DNA of 64,000 nt from Gonatopus flavifemur. Lineage: Eukaryota; Arthropoda; Insecta; Hymenoptera; Dryinidae. The notes beneath the pieces are model-generated. The model searched no databases. It worked only from the letters and a program-made list of their open reading frames with translations, and was not told the origin of the DNA. This document shows positions 1 to 11,253 of the stretch, piece after piece; within the stretch, counting starts at the first letter, position 1; each line of letters starts with the position of its first letter. Position numbers and translations under genes: made by a program. Location: NCBI GenBank assembly GCA_018340375.1, contig JAFFJZ010000001.1, forward strand, positions 63,604,001-63,668,000. The letters are read 5' to 3'.

Positions 1-436
1 CTGAATTTGATCGGTTTACGTCAAGGAAGAGGTGATCACAATCTTGCTAATCTTTCCCCTGTATTCAAGTGATCCTTACTCTCTTTTTAAAACCAATTAG
101 AATCTATTAACCTTGAGCGGACGGGACTAGTCCCAAAAGGGACCACCCTGGGAAGCACCATTTTTCTTGTTTCTCAGGGGGAATTTGGTGTGTTGAACAC
201 AAGAGATATGGTAAAAAATTTTTTGAGTCACCCCGTCCTCTAAAGGTTAAGGAGGTAGCCTGATGTAAAACATCAGAAACAAGCACTTTTTTGTGGATGT
301 ATTTCAGAAACAACTGTTCAGCATATAGTTTTGCAATTTGCAGCATTTATTGTTCGCATATTGAAGAATTCAAATCAATTTTTTGGTGCGATTATGTGCA
401 AGTTTGAGCAAGGTACAACAGCAAATATGGAAAAAG

Positions 437-525
437 AGTGAAAACTCACTCTTTAGGAGTGAAATCTCACTCTTGTTGGACTTACAGTATTTTCACTCTT
501 TGGGAGTGGATTTTCACACCAAAAA
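437..525. repeat. Short inverted motif cluster (GAGTGA / TCACTC)
   Basis: The motif GAGTGAAAACTCACTCTT and close variants alternate in direct and inverted orientation four to five times within about 90 bp. It can fold into small hairpins. It lies upstream of the pogo-like terminus at 670-715 and may be subterminal sequence of that element. No coding content is supported here. Confidence 0.45.
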
Positions 526-669
526 AATTGGAGAGTAATTTTTCTGAAATGAAAAACAAAAAAAGGTGTTTGTCTTTTCTTCTTCTACGCCAGGCTATCC
601 CCTCAAAAGATATTTTCCCTCAGTATTTGGTTGGTTCGTCCAATCCACCAACATCCCCAATTTGTGAAA

Positions 670-715
670 ATCCGCGATTCGGATGATTGGAGTTCGGATA
701 ATTGGAGTTCTACTG
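670..715. mobile_element. Pogo/Tigger-like terminal repeat, one end only
   Basis: The sequence carries two direct repeats of GGATAATTGGAGTTC (the first copy has one change) and ends in CTACTG followed by TA. Read on the minus strand this gives CAGTAGAACTCCAATTATCC, which resembles pogo/Tigger terminal repeats of the Tc1/mariner superfamily. I found no matching left end between base 1 and 660, so the element is truncated or its other end lies outside the window. The family name comes from motif recall and is moderately sure. Confidence 0.5.
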
Positions 716-1070
716 TATTACTCTTATTTTGTCATGTATTTCACCAGAGCTGGGTTTGTTACGTGATTTTGTAATTTCTTACGCAATATACCTGGTTTCT
801 GAAGTATAATGTATGTGAGATCCTTTAACCCTCCTCAAGAGCAAGAAGTTGATTTTGCATGTGAAATACTCAATTGTTTTTTACATCCCTATCAAAAAAA
901 TCCAGGTGAGTCCCATGGAAATCTACATGGGAATTTCAGGGGATTTCGTGGGTACCCATTGATTTCCATGTGGGTTCCTAGGCAATCTTAGGTGTGACTC
1001 GTGGTGACTTTTGACGAGGATGTCATAAACCGTATAAAATACTCGGAAGTATATTATTATATCAACCCTG

Positions 1071-1480
1071 CACGGAGAGATATTTAGAATTAAATTTACT
1101 ATGGTGCTTTGTAATCGAAGAACAGGCTGAACTTACAATAAAATTTACTATGACGAAACAATACGCGGTAAAAAATTTTGTATCAAAAACTGTCCACTCA
1201 ATATTCGTATTGAAAGTCAAAACAAAAAATTATCAAATTCATAGAGTTTCAATGTAAATTAACACTTTTGCGTCAATTCCACACATTCTTTGTATCAATA
1301 TTTAAAACGAATTTTGAGTGGACCATTTGGTCGCGCATGTGTTTAAAATACACAAAATTTTTTACTCTGTAGACACCTGATCACATTTACAATGTCTTAC
1401 AGTAAATTCCATTGAAAAGTCAGTCTGTTCCTCGGTTTCAATAATCACGTAGTAAATTTAACTATAAATATCTCTGCGTG
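1071..1480. mobile_element. Foldback MITE with CACGGAGAGATATTTA ends
   Basis: The left end CACGGAGAGATATTTAGAAT is matched in inverse at the right end, ATAAATATCTCTGCGTG. The arms stay similar inward for over 60 bp: the left AATCGAAGAACAGGCTGA mirrors the right CAGTCTGTTCCTCGGTTT. The flanks are TG on both sides, so a 2-bp duplication is likely. No transposase is present; it is a non-autonomous element of about 410 bp. Confidence 0.7.
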
Positions 1481-1879
1481 TGCGTTCAACGATGAAAATT
1501 ATCAAATTTAATGCTTATCATCAAAATTATATTTGCTGAGTCGAAATAATTAATACTTGAGCGTTGGAAAACATTTTATTTGTACATAATATAAAAGTTC
1601 ACAAACGTCAGGGAAATTTACAAAAAGTACTCCTGGAAAACCGGGAATTCTCAGGGAATTTGAAAATTAGATTTTTGTCGCCACCCTGAACTCGTCCCTG
1701 AACGAAGGATATAAAAATAAAAACGGAATTTTTGGCAGTGGTTTGAACGAGAGTGTCACTTTTTCGGTAAAATTTTCGGTATTCATTACGTTGTCAAATT
1801 TTTTGTAGTCGAAGGGGAAAAAAATCCTTCGTTCAGAGACTACAAAATGATATTTCGAAGGAGTGTTTAAAATTTGGGC

Positions 1880-2300
1880 GAGATCGAACGATTAGTTTCC
1901 GAGAAATTTTGACTACCGATTTCGAAAAGTGTGTTTCGAGAAAAACGCGTTCAAGCCACTTTTTTTATCACTTCGGGGAATTTTAGATTTCATCATATTG
2001 CAAAGAGAAAAAATCAAAATACTTCTGTACGAGCTATTTTTCACACTTATAACCTCGAAAATACCTCGTGGCTTGGCTACTAACACTGTACTAAAATATG
2101 TGCTCCTTCACGCAGTCAAAGAAAAAAGAGAGAAACGAGCGTTACAGTCATCAGAGGGAAAGTTCAAAATGCTATATCTCCTACAGTTTTAGTCGGATCA
2201 ATTTAAAATTTCGGGAATATATTCTTGAAGAGTTGGACGATCAAACAAAATAATTTTCAAAAAATCGATCCTTTGGAAATCTTGAAACACATGTAACCCC
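1880..2300. mobile_element. Possible remnant of a TTAA-type foldback (right end)
   Basis: The segment ends GTAACCCC directly before TTAA at 2301-2304, the same terminus seen at 28979 and 13528. Its core, TTTCGAGAAAAACGCGTT, also occurs in inverted orientation near 13080 inside the 12713-13528 foldback. I found no matching left terminus, so it is probably a partial copy. The left limit is a guess. Confidence 0.4.
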
Positions 2301-2721
2301 TTAACTGGATTTTGTAACTTTAGAGCTATTGGTACCATGCTATAATGAATTGTAAACAGCGATATATGTGAATCAATACTTTCGTACTTATGTCAAATGA
2401 TAATTGCTCCTCTAGAAGGATAATCTTTAAGGCAAAATGAATCAATCAATATCAATGAATCTTTTTTGGTCGAATTATAAATAGACACCCTATAATGGGA
2501 ACAAAAAATCAAAATACAAGTATTTGATAAAGGCTGAAAAATGGTGCTCTGAATTGATTTTGATGTAATTTTGTTTTCATCTTGATCAAATATCAAAGTC
2601 GCATAAAAAACTACGTAATTGTTGGTCAATCTGGAACCGCACTTTTGAGCCATAACTTTTAATTTAATTTGTAACTTATGTTGGACATAAATCGTTGTAT
2701 TGTTTCAATTGAAACAATATT

Positions 2722-2746
2722 ATCATTATCATCATCATCATCATCA
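2722..2746. repeat. (TCA)n microsatellite
   Basis: A short run of TCA/ATC units with one interruption. It has no apparent functional context. Confidence 0.8.
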
Positions 2747-3776
2747 AATTCAAGGTTATACTAGTATTGAACTACAGCGAATATGATTCTGCATTCATCC
2801 CTATCATCACAAGAATTTTACTAGTCCAATCAATTTGTTACTGATTCTAGCGAAAGTTTCTGCGACAACGGTAGTTGAAACAACTTCTCTCTGTTCATAC
2901 ACGAAGAAGTAGTACTCTGAATATAAGGAAAACATGTATATTCTCACGACTACCGTTGCCTGCAAAGACTACCATTTTCTAAATCCAATTTTATTGAAAA
3001 GAAAATCTCCTGAACTTTTCATCGAAGTACATAATCAGGAATACACCTGTGTAGTGCGGTACGCGAGCGCCAAGTCACTGTTTCGTATAACACCCATGGG
3101 AGAATGTCATCCCCGTTCAGAGATCAGTTACATCACGCATACAATGAGATTCCTTGTGATGTAATCCGTGTATGATGCAATTGATCCCTAAATGTGAAAT
3201 ATCATTCTTCGATAGCTGTCGTCGCGTGATCGCCGCGCGTATTTTATGGATTATTCTATCGATTTTATTCTTCGAAAATCACGTTATTCGCGATCCTAAG
3301 GAAGTACAAGAAAACTCAATTTATTACCCACAATGTGAATGAAAATAGTTTGAAAGAGAAACCGGAATGGAATCTAAACGATAAACGTGGTAATAATAAT
3401 TATCTCATGTACGGTAATAGGTGAAAGATTTTCCGCCAAAGAACGGCTCATTTCCTATGTTAAATGCGACATTTTACTTTCACGCTCAAATGAGAATCGA
3501 AGAGCGACTGGAGTGGTGTATGAAACCGCGGTGGAATAAAGTTTATCGATTCGTTCAAGGGCAAGGTCGGACATATTTTGTTCGCAAATTATTTACAAAA
3601 AAAGGCAAATTCCGGAACGTGAAAATCCATGAAAGTGTGACAAGGGATAGAAGTATGAAAAATTTTAATTATTACGAGTGATGTGTATGTGCGTGTTTTT
3701 TTCTCTTTCGAGTATTGGTTAAACGAGTAGTAGGTTGATGTTGTTATTCAATACTGATGTGGATTACAAGTCTCAC
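2747..3776. other. No supported gene
   Basis: AT-rich sequence. The open frame on the plus strand at 3421-3681 has no recognisable domain and no splice or start context, so I do not call it. If the exon at 3777-3857 belongs to a gene running leftward, this stretch would be its first intron. Confidence 0.4.
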
Positions 3777-3857
3777 CTGCACAGTAATAGCGAAGGCTGC
3801 TGCCACGAGGGTGGCGAGCAGAAAGGCTGCAGCAAGGACACCGTAACTCCTTGGCAT
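3777..3857 (-). CDS. Candidate coding exon: signal peptide or membrane segment
   Basis: On the minus strand an ATG at 3857 opens 27 codons that end at a strong donor, CAG|gtgaga (3776-3771), in phase 0. The peptide has a basic start (MPRSYG), a hydrophobic core VLAAAFLLATLVAAAFA and an Ala-Phe-Ala end typical of signal-peptidase sites. The local base composition is clearly richer in GC than its surroundings. The frame stays open upstream to about 3940 and reads ELQNGSWGPVWFTKEL, which also looks protein-like, so this could instead be an internal exon with a single transmembrane helix and an acceptor near 3915. I do not recognise the protein, and I could not find the next exon in 1-3776. Confidence 0.45.
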
Positions 3858-4410
3858 GACCGTACTGAGTTCCTTGGTGAACCAAACTGGTCCCCAGCTT
3901 CCGTTCTGGAGCTCCGGTAACGTACTCCGATGTTGGATTAGTGTGAGAAATTATGTCACACCAGGTACCGAGAGTGAGAGAAAGTCTACCCGACTACACG
4001 TATCGTAATACAAAGTTTATACGTTCTATCTCATACCTGTATACGTATATATGTGTATATATATATTAATACTCCTATTCTCCCTTCTTACTGTGTTTTT
4101 AGACACGTATACGGTTAATTATAATCCCCTGACAGAAATTAAAGTCAATGAAAGAGAGAACGAATGAAACGCTCTATCATAACAGAGGTAAACGTTCGGT
4201 TTTATTATCATTTAACACGGTTTGTCGTGTACGTATATCTGTTGTTGATCTCTTTCCAATGAATCGATGGTAATTCTTCGAACGTTCAATGTTGGAAAAT
4301 GATCTGATTTCCTGGAAGAATTCCACAGATTGAAAGTTGTATTTCATTTATGTAAATTAGTACGTCGAAGACGAAGTGTAGTGCGGATGATACAATTTAT
4401 CATGAAACAA
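3858..4410. other. No gene; upstream flank of the candidate exon
   Basis: If the exon at 3777-3857 is a first coding exon, this holds its 5' untranslated region and promoter. I see a TA-rich dinucleotide tract at about 4047-4074 but no convincing core promoter motif. Confidence 0.3.
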
Positions 4411-4738
4411 CCCGTGTGGGAATTTTTCCGAGCGTCATGTATTGGATATAGGGCCCGTATGGGCTTATATTTGGTATCCAAACTTTGGATGTCCTAACCA
4501 TAGCCACTAAGGGGCCTAGTCGGGTTGCTGATATTCAGCCTGATTTCTCTAAGTCAGGGACACCCATATAAAGCCCATATGGGGCCACGATGCATTACCA
4601 ATTTTTTCCCTGGTTTTGAAAATCCAGGCACACCAACTTCAGGTTTAATAGGGCCTTGCAAGGCTCCCCGTATTCTCCCGAAGATCTTGATTCAAGCATA
4701 CCTGTATACAAGCCATGTAGGGCCAAGCTGTATTTCCA

Positions 4739-5379
4739 CCCGAAGAGAACATGAAGCTTCAGCGAACGTTCAGATTAGATCTGTACAGATCGGCTCGAAG
4801 ATTTATGAAAGCTAACTTCTAGATTCACAAACGTTTGTCAAAGGTACTACGAACGTTGAGATGTCCGCCTCGAAATACGTTCAGGAAACATAGATGGAAC
4901 GTTCGCTGAAGGTTCATCGAAGGTTTAACGAAGCTCCACAAAAATATCTATACTCTTTAATAATTTATGTTTATTCATTAATTTATTTTTCATATAAATT
5001 GATCAAATTAATATAAGTATAGATATTTTTTTGGAGCTTCGTTAAACCTTCGAAGAACCTTCAGCGAACGTTCCATCTACACTGAGAAAAAAAGTTGTGA
5101 AATTGTATTAAGTCAAGAATGTATTGTCTTGAATACTGCCAAGAATATATTTTCTTGATTCAAGTACATTTTCATTTCAATTCAAAATCATTTGCTTCAA
5201 TTGAGCAAATATTTGTTGAGTTCAAATGAAAATGTACTCGAATCAAGAAAATATCCACTTGGCAGTATTCAAGGCACTACATTCTTGACTCAATACAATT
5301 TTTCTCTCAGTGTATGTTTCCTGAACGTATTTCGAGGCGAACATTTCAACGTCCGTAGAAGCTTCATGTTCTCTTCGGG
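4739..5379. mobile_element. Foldback element nested in 4411-5992
   Basis: The outer arms are near perfect: the left CCCGAAGAGAACATGAAGCT is mirrored at 5359-5379. A second inner pair of arms (about 4868-4955 against 5007-5079 plus 5313-5335) is also nearly exact and carries ACGTTC/GAACGT motifs. The right inner arm is interrupted by the MITE 5080-5312 while the left arm is intact. It has no coding capacity. Confidence 0.75.
5080..5312. mobile_element. 233-bp palindromic MITE with TA duplication
   Basis: The ends CACTGAGAAAAAAAGTTG and the inverse of CAATTTTTCTCTCAGTG face each other, and most of the 233 bp folds back on itself (shared AAGAATGTA and AATGTACT motifs). TA flanks both ends. The insertion is proven by the other arm of the host foldback: at 4890-4912 the same sequence runs through with a single TA and no insert. 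Confidence 0.85.
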
Positions 5380-5992
5380 CAACGTTTTCTTCATCCCGAA
5401 AATCTGAATGCACCCAACTACAGCCTGCATAGGGCTTTGCCCTTATATTAATTCCTCTTTTGAATATAAACCTACTTCAAAAAGCGAATTTACTGGAATC
5501 GTATTGGTAATTTCGACTTTTTGCGGTGTATGCACCCAAAAAATATTTCATTCATGATTACTGTTTCCACAATATCGGTGAACAATGTCAAAAAATCAGA
5601 AGAAACATCACTGTATGATTAATACCCGAATAAAAATCGGAATCGGCTCATTCCAGGCCCTGTCTGGACTCATGTCGAAGTGGTCTGGGTACAGATAAGG
5701 CCTTGGATAGCCGAATTTTCAATCGAGGAAGTTTTCTTCTTGCAATATTTATTCAATTTGATAATATTCGCAACAATTTATTATCCTTTTAAAGGTCCTT
5801 GTTTCATCGCCTACATTAGCTTCATCATGGGCGTCCTACATAGGCCCAAGTTGGGAATACTATGTAGGCTCTGAAGATGAGTGCGTGACAATCCTGTCTA
5901 GGCCCTATAAGGGTAACCAAAACAGGGCCTGAAATAAAACGAGGACGCCTAGTTTGGCCCAAACTGCAGCCAAGAATTAATTCCCACACGGG

Positions 5993-7431
5993 AATAGTAA
6001 TTGAAGGTGTTGTTATTCTTTCGCTTGGGTCACAGGGAACCACAAAGGACAGATTTTTTGCAGTTTTTGCTAAATTTTATTTAATTTTATAAATCATTCA
6101 ATATAGTTTGAATATAATTTTTATACAACGATACATATTTCCGCAAACTTTTTCTCATAGAATCGTGAATTACATAATTCCCTAAGGAAATCAATCTTCA
6201 TACGTCATGTTCCAAGAGTTCTGGATATCGAATACATTACCATCATTATTCCTGTATTTATGCAAACATTCCAACAGAAACGTTGCACATGTAATCTACA
6301 ATCCGGGTTATATAGTTTGAAACTATTTCCTGAATTTCGAAAAAGAATCAAAGTATTCTCTGATCAGATTTGACAAGAGAATAAACAAATCTATTCGGAA
6401 AAATTCTTGTTCTTTCAAGCAAAAAACACGATATCGAATTGAAGGGCACTAGTGACCATAGAATTTCAATTCTATCATTAGAAAAATTTGTTTAAATTTA
6501 TGATGCAGTCGAAGATATTGCACCTACTTTGCATCAAATTTGAAAATTATTGGATCGAAGAAGTTATTCAAGTCTGATGTAATTTGATAGATGTCAATTA
6601 TCCCACATTATTCCACCGTTGAAATGCGATTAATCACAAAAAGCAAAGATTTGAAAATTTGATGATTTTCAGCAATGAATATATTCCATCAAACTCTCTT
6701 CTAAACGGAGTGATTAGAATGTTCAGATTTGTATACTTGCACTTTTTGAAAGGTATACACAGTCTTGTTCGCAATATCGCCTTTCTCGTGCACATTCACC
6801 TATCGGATTGGATTGGCTTAGACAAAGCATCTATTCAAGGTAATTTCGTATTACTATTATTATTATCATTTGATAATGACTTATTTTAACAATTCATCGA
6901 GGAAAAGAGGGTTGGCGAAAGAAATCTCAGATAACGTGAGTGGGAAAGAAAAATCTCTGATGTATTGCAATGGAATTCATAGAAATGTATGATAGAAAAA
7001 TGTGTGGATATGGTTTATGCGAGGGAAGACGATGAAAGAACTGCAATGGATCCGAGCAGAACTTTTCTCTGTTGGAAATTTCATGCTTGAGGTGAATGAA
7101 TCTATTTATTCAGAGCCAGCATTCGTTTATTTGATTTGATGGAATATTTCATCAATCCCAAGGAATGTGCTTTAGAGAGTGGACGAAGAAACTATTTATT
7201 TGGCGAGGAAAAATTTGTTTTCCAGTGTGACCATACTTTCAATGAGGTGAAATTGCCCCTCATTACACCAGAAATGTCTATAATTACTCGAATAAAATAT
7301 TTCTATAGGAACCATTGAGTGGACATCCGGTTCCCCAGATGCCACGCCCTTAGATTACTTTCAAGGGTATTCTCAAGAACAAGGCTTATACTACAAAGTC
7401 TAGAAATTTGGAAGAGTTACGGCCACGTAAT
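5993..7431. other. No supported feature
   Basis: AT-rich intergenic or intronic sequence. The short open frames here show no domain, signal peptide or splice context. Confidence 0.4.
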
Positions 7432-7514
7432 CAGGGCCGGATTTACCATAGTGAACTAGGCGCCGCCTAGGGGCCCCCACGGTTGGGAGGCCCCCACTCA
7501 TCGATCAGGTTTTG

Positions 7515-7880
7515 CAGAAATCAGAATTTCAATCTCTCAACCCTTATGGAAATTCAGTGTCGATAATGATCCCATATAAGTTTCAACTTGATCTTTGCAG
7601 CAAGACGAGAGAGGGGGAGGGAACATGTTATCAACTAAACCGTACGTATCTTTGCTTCCCGTTATCCGATTGTAATGAAACTTATACCACTTATATAGGA
7701 TCATTATCGACACTGAAATTTTTCTCCCTCCCGAATTTGCAACAAATGTACCAAGGAGGAAGCCGTGTGCCAATTGGCAGAGTTTTTTTCTTCCCCTCCC
7801 CGTTTTCCTATAAGGATCAGATTGAAACTGATTTGGGACGCTTATCGACACTGCATAAAACTGTGGTAGAGATTTCATAA
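7515..7880. repeat. Internal inverted motif blocks of the hAT-like element
   Basis: The block CAGTGTCGATAATGATCC near 7555 recurs in inverse near 7698-7716, and the TTATCGACACTG core returns near 7842. Because of this symmetry both strands have long open frames (7512-7880 and 7537-7878). Neither resembles a protein, so I treat them as repeat artefacts. Confidence 0.6.
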
Positions 7881-8173
7881 CAATCGGATGATAGGAACGA
7901 AGGATATCCGCATGATAGCGGTATTTACGAAATTCTCAAATTTCGTTTCGAAGCTTAGCGCTTACCGTTTTCTCGCCTGAACACCGATTTGCCTGGAATT
8001 TATGTTGTACAATTAACACCTCGTGAGTTGCATATCCTCAAAGTTCTATGGCATTCGGATGATAATGACATAAGAAAGACATGCTTTTAAAATGTTTTAA
8101 AATGATGCGAATCGCAAAAATAAATTTTCCACAATTTTTAACCGACTGCGATGAAACTCGTATGGTACCACTA

Positions 8174-8439
8174 CACTGAGAAAACAGATATCTTGAAAAA
8201 TACCATGATTTATGGATTTTTGGCGTTAGTCTGACCCGAGTCAAAATATTTACGTGAACGAACCTCTAAAAGTCCCATGATTTCTTGGACTTTTATAAAG
8301 AAGTATGGTACCTTCCTTATAAAATTCCCAGCCTTATGGTAATTTTAGAGGTATCTTCAAGTAAATATTTTGACTCGGGTTAGACCAACGCCAAAACTCC
8401 ATAAATTATGGTATTTTTCAAGAAACCTTTTTATCCGTG
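8174..8439. mobile_element. 266-bp palindromic MITE, TA-flanked
   Basis: The left arm CACTGAGAAAACAGATATCT faces the right arm read in reverse, CACGGATAAAAAGGTTTC. The arms pair well inward, with AATATTTACGTGAACG-like and ATTTTGACTCGG segments on both sides. TA flanks both ends. It sits inside the hAT-like element. Confidence 0.75.
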
Positions 8440-8684
8440 TATCGGATCATAACTAGAGCGTGATATAAATTTTATTGCAATTGGATAATGAGGAGCAAAG
8501 ATATGCGCGTTCGCAAAAATGACAAATTTTGGGCTACATTTGCTGATCTTCATCAAATTCTTGTGCACGTATCGGGCTGAAACAAATATGGGACCATCAT
8601 CGACCTTGCCGACAACTGTGATAAAAATTTCATGACGATTGGATAACTTGAACGGAAAATATGCGCGTTCGTGTAAATGTTGAC

Positions 8685-8722
8685 ATACAGACGCCAGACA
8701 GACAGACAGGCGGACATCGGAC
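8685..8722. repeat. CAGACAGACAGG short tandem tract
   Basis: A degenerate CAGA repeat follows a dispersed motif (TTCATGACGATTGGATAA) that also appears in altered form at 7871 and 11778. This suggests an older repeat inside the hAT-like element. Confidence 0.5.
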
Positions 8723-9408
8723 ACCAAACCAAAATTGTTCTGCGAGTTTTGGGGAGTCGTTTGGTGTAAGAAATTTCCTCTTTGCGAGGAAGCAAAAATA
8801 ATCTTACTCGCATACTTACTGCGGAAACAGTTTTCAAAATCAAAGGAATCCAACACTTTCCAGTCAACAAAACGTATTTAAGAATATTGGAATATAATAC
8901 TTCTGAATACACTCAGAAAATGCTATGTTTGACATGAAGTCAGTGATTCTTTCTGTAGCTACCAACAACCCAAACCTCGCGTTCTCTCAATGCGAATAAC
9001 TCTTTTGATTTGTTTGAAGAACTATGAATACCTCTGAAATCCTTTTGAAAAATCTTCTGTGAAAATCCGTGAAATGTTCAGAGATTTTCAGTGAAATTTT
9101 CTCATCAGGGTAACGTTCCCTGGGCGTATTATTTTTGCAATGAGTATTTGAATTGGCTTGATCAATATTATTTCTTTCATAAAGAAAAATAACACTTCTC
9201 ATGAAAAAAATAGTATTAGCTCTAGTACTTATACTGAAAATAATATTGAGAAGAATTGAATTTCAATATATTTTTAATATCAGTACGTCTTTTCATTTTT
9301 CGGAATTTCATTCCATATCACTTAATTTCTATGGAATTGATTAAGAAAGTGACCCTGTCATTATTTCAAAGAACCTCAATGTTTGGAAATCGGTCGCCTT
9401 ACATGAGC

Positions 9409-9420
9409 CCCCCCCCCCCC
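9409..9420. repeat. C12 homopolymer
   Basis: Twelve consecutive C. A likely spot for sequencing or assembly length error. Confidence 0.9.
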
Positions 9421-9445
9421 GAAATTCCGCCGAGGGGCCTCACTA

Positions 9446-10532
9446 CCCAATAAACATGAACATCTTCAAGATATCTTTTGAAAGACATCTACAAGACATA
9501 TAAAAAAGACATCTTGAAGATGTCTTTCAAAAGATATGCTTAAGATGTTTTGCCAAATGTATCTCTAAGATCAGCAGTTTTGAGGTTATGAGTGCATATG
9601 GATAACACTTCAAATGTCTTTGTTCACAATCAAATTGCAAAGATGGTGAATTCGTTCATGAATCAAAAGCTTGAATAATCCATGTAAATACTCACAAATT
9701 GTGTGAAAAGTCCGATTTTGTAACCTTGCAGTGCTAGCACTGAAACTAACGAATCTCCGAGTCACAATATTTTGCGAATTATCGAACTTTTTACGCTGAA
9801 TTTTATGTACGGCCTTTGTGTACGGTGATTTTATCAAATTCTCATTCACATTTACTAATAAGTTGTTTTTCAATAACAGTGAGAAAAAAATAATTTAAAA
9901 GTATCTATGAAATTCATCAGGCACTAACGATCACTGGATCATGTACTTCGATATATTTTACCAAATTCATTAAGCTGTTCAAGTTTCAAACACAGTCAAC
10001 TTATCTTATATTTGTATATGTCATAAACACCTTATCCAAAAGATCATTTTTACTCTGAAAATATACACCGCTGACATTATATCTCACTATGTCATATTGA
10101 CAATTATGAGCACCGTCATCAAATTGTCCGTATGCCTCAGGTCATCGAAGCGTGGAGACGTCGTGAAATGTCCGGGTTCGAATCCCGCAACCCCAAAAAT
10201 CCGAAATGAAGTAAAATTTGTAGGACTGAGAGGAGGGATCAAAAGAAAAGAGAGAAGGAAGAAGAAGAAGAAAAAGAGGGGAGAATTTTTGTTATGTACG
10301 ATTCAAGATATTTTTATGAATTCTTCAAGACATTTTTATGACTTGAGAATGAATACGTCTAAAGCATATCTTCCGCAAGACGTTGTTGAGATATCTTAAA
10401 CTTGTCGAAATCAGTCGCGTAAGACATCTTTTAGATTTCCAAAAGACATCTTCGAGACCTTCTTGCAAGACATCTTTCAAAATTGCGAGATATCTTTTAG
10501 ATATCTAAAAGATGTCTTTTTGTTTGATTGGG
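9446..10532. mobile_element. TA-flanked element with CCCAATAAACAT ends
   Basis: It starts CCCAATAAACAT and ends ATTGGG, flanked by TA on both sides. Its subterminal regions repeat AAGACATCTT/AAGATGTCTT motifs in both orientations (9460-9560 and 10420-10520). It interrupts the right end of the hAT-like element 7432-10552. The middle carries a tRNA-like B box and purine-rich tract near 10170-10280. The same family recurs at 11000-11253. Confidence 0.7.
10125..10285 (+). mobile_element. Possible SINE fragment (B box only)
   Basis: GGTTCGAATCC at 10175-10185 is an exact RNA polymerase III B box, followed 60-100 bp later by an AAGAAGAAG-rich tract. I could not identify a good A box upstream, so a tRNA gene is not supported. 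A chance B box is possible. Confidence 0.3.
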
Positions 10533-10999
10533 TATGGGTAAATCCGGCACTGAACGTAATAACCAACAAAGCGACTTGGACGATCCAAATGATATGATTT
10601 CGAAGGCTGTTGTGCATTGCACGAACATATCGAGCATTCTAAATTCAAAAATGGAGTACATTTCTGACAACGACTTGGAATTTTGAGGGATTTTTCTGAT
10701 TAGGATTTTCAAAAAAAATTTTGTTTTTATAGAAACAATTGAGATATCGTTTTGAAAATTTGTAGGTAGGTTTATCAAACATTGAATATTACAACAACAT
10801 TTTTTTTTCGTCCAACTGATTTGAACAAAAAAAAACCAAAAACGACGGTGGGAGTGATTTGGAGTGACCGGATGATTTAAAAACAAAATGGTAAATCCTT
10901 CCTTGTTGAGGTACTTCTCGTATGCCCTGGGATATCTTTTTCAAAAAAAAAAATAACAAAATAGCGGCCACTTTTCGAAAAATTCCATTTTTGAGGGTG

Positions 11000-11253
11000 C
11001 CCAATAAACATTTTTGGATCAGTCTTTTGGATCAATCTAAAAGATATCTAAAAGAGATCTAAAAGATGTCTTATGCAACAAATTTAGATATGTTTAAGAC
11101 ATCTTGCAGAAAGACATCTTTTAGAAATCTAAAAGACATCTTGGAGGAAGACATCTAAAACATATCTAAATTTGTTGCGTAAGACATCTTTTAGATCTCT
11201 GTTAGATATCTTTTAGAGTGTTCCAGAAGACTTCCATAGAAATGTTTATTGGG
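11000..11253. mobile_element. 254-bp palindromic element, CCCAATAAACAT family
   Basis: The ends CCCAATAAACAT and ATGTTTATTGGG are perfect inverses. The body is a near palindrome built from AAAGACATCTTTTAGA-type units. TG flanks both ends. It is a compact relative of 9446-10532, about 470 bp away. Confidence 0.75.

Larger units (their letters stand above)
4411..5992. mobile_element. Outer element of a three-level nest (CCCGTGTGGGAATT ends)
   Basis: A 14-bp perfect terminal inverted repeat, CCCGTGTGGGAATT, stands at 4411 and in inverse at 5979-5992, flanked by AA on both sides. The inside is non-coding and rich in short GGGCC/GGCCC-containing motifs. It contains the foldback 4739-5379, which contains the MITE 5080-5312. 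Segments near 4430-4590 resemble, in reverse, 38264-38375 and 54428-54480, so this is a dispersed family here with at least three copies. The superfamily is not assigned. Confidence 0.65.
7432..10552. mobile_element. Non-autonomous hAT-like element with 8-bp duplication
   Basis: The left end is CAGGGCCGGATTTACC. The right end read in reverse is CAGTGCCGGATTTACCCATA. The flanks are CACGTAAT (7424-7431) and AACGTAAT (10553-10560), a 7-of-8 match that fits the 8-bp target duplication of hAT elements. No transposase was seen. The element is enlarged by later insertions at 8174-8439 and 9446-10532. Without the latter the right terminus continues to match the left one through ATAGTGA. About 2.03 kb remains after removing the larger insertion. 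Confidence 0.75.

Noticed and set aside
7512..7880. Overlapping open frames on both strands
   Set aside because: Inverted motif symmetry inside the hAT-like element keeps both strands open. Neither translation looks like a protein.
8431..8912. 141- and 119-codon minus-strand frames
   Set aside because: They fall in a dispersed repeat with CAGACAGACAGG tract. They are in different frames over the same DNA, and neither has a domain.
10169..10190. tRNA gene from the B box GGTTCGAATCC
   Set aside because: No A box at the right distance and no cloverleaf could be drawn.
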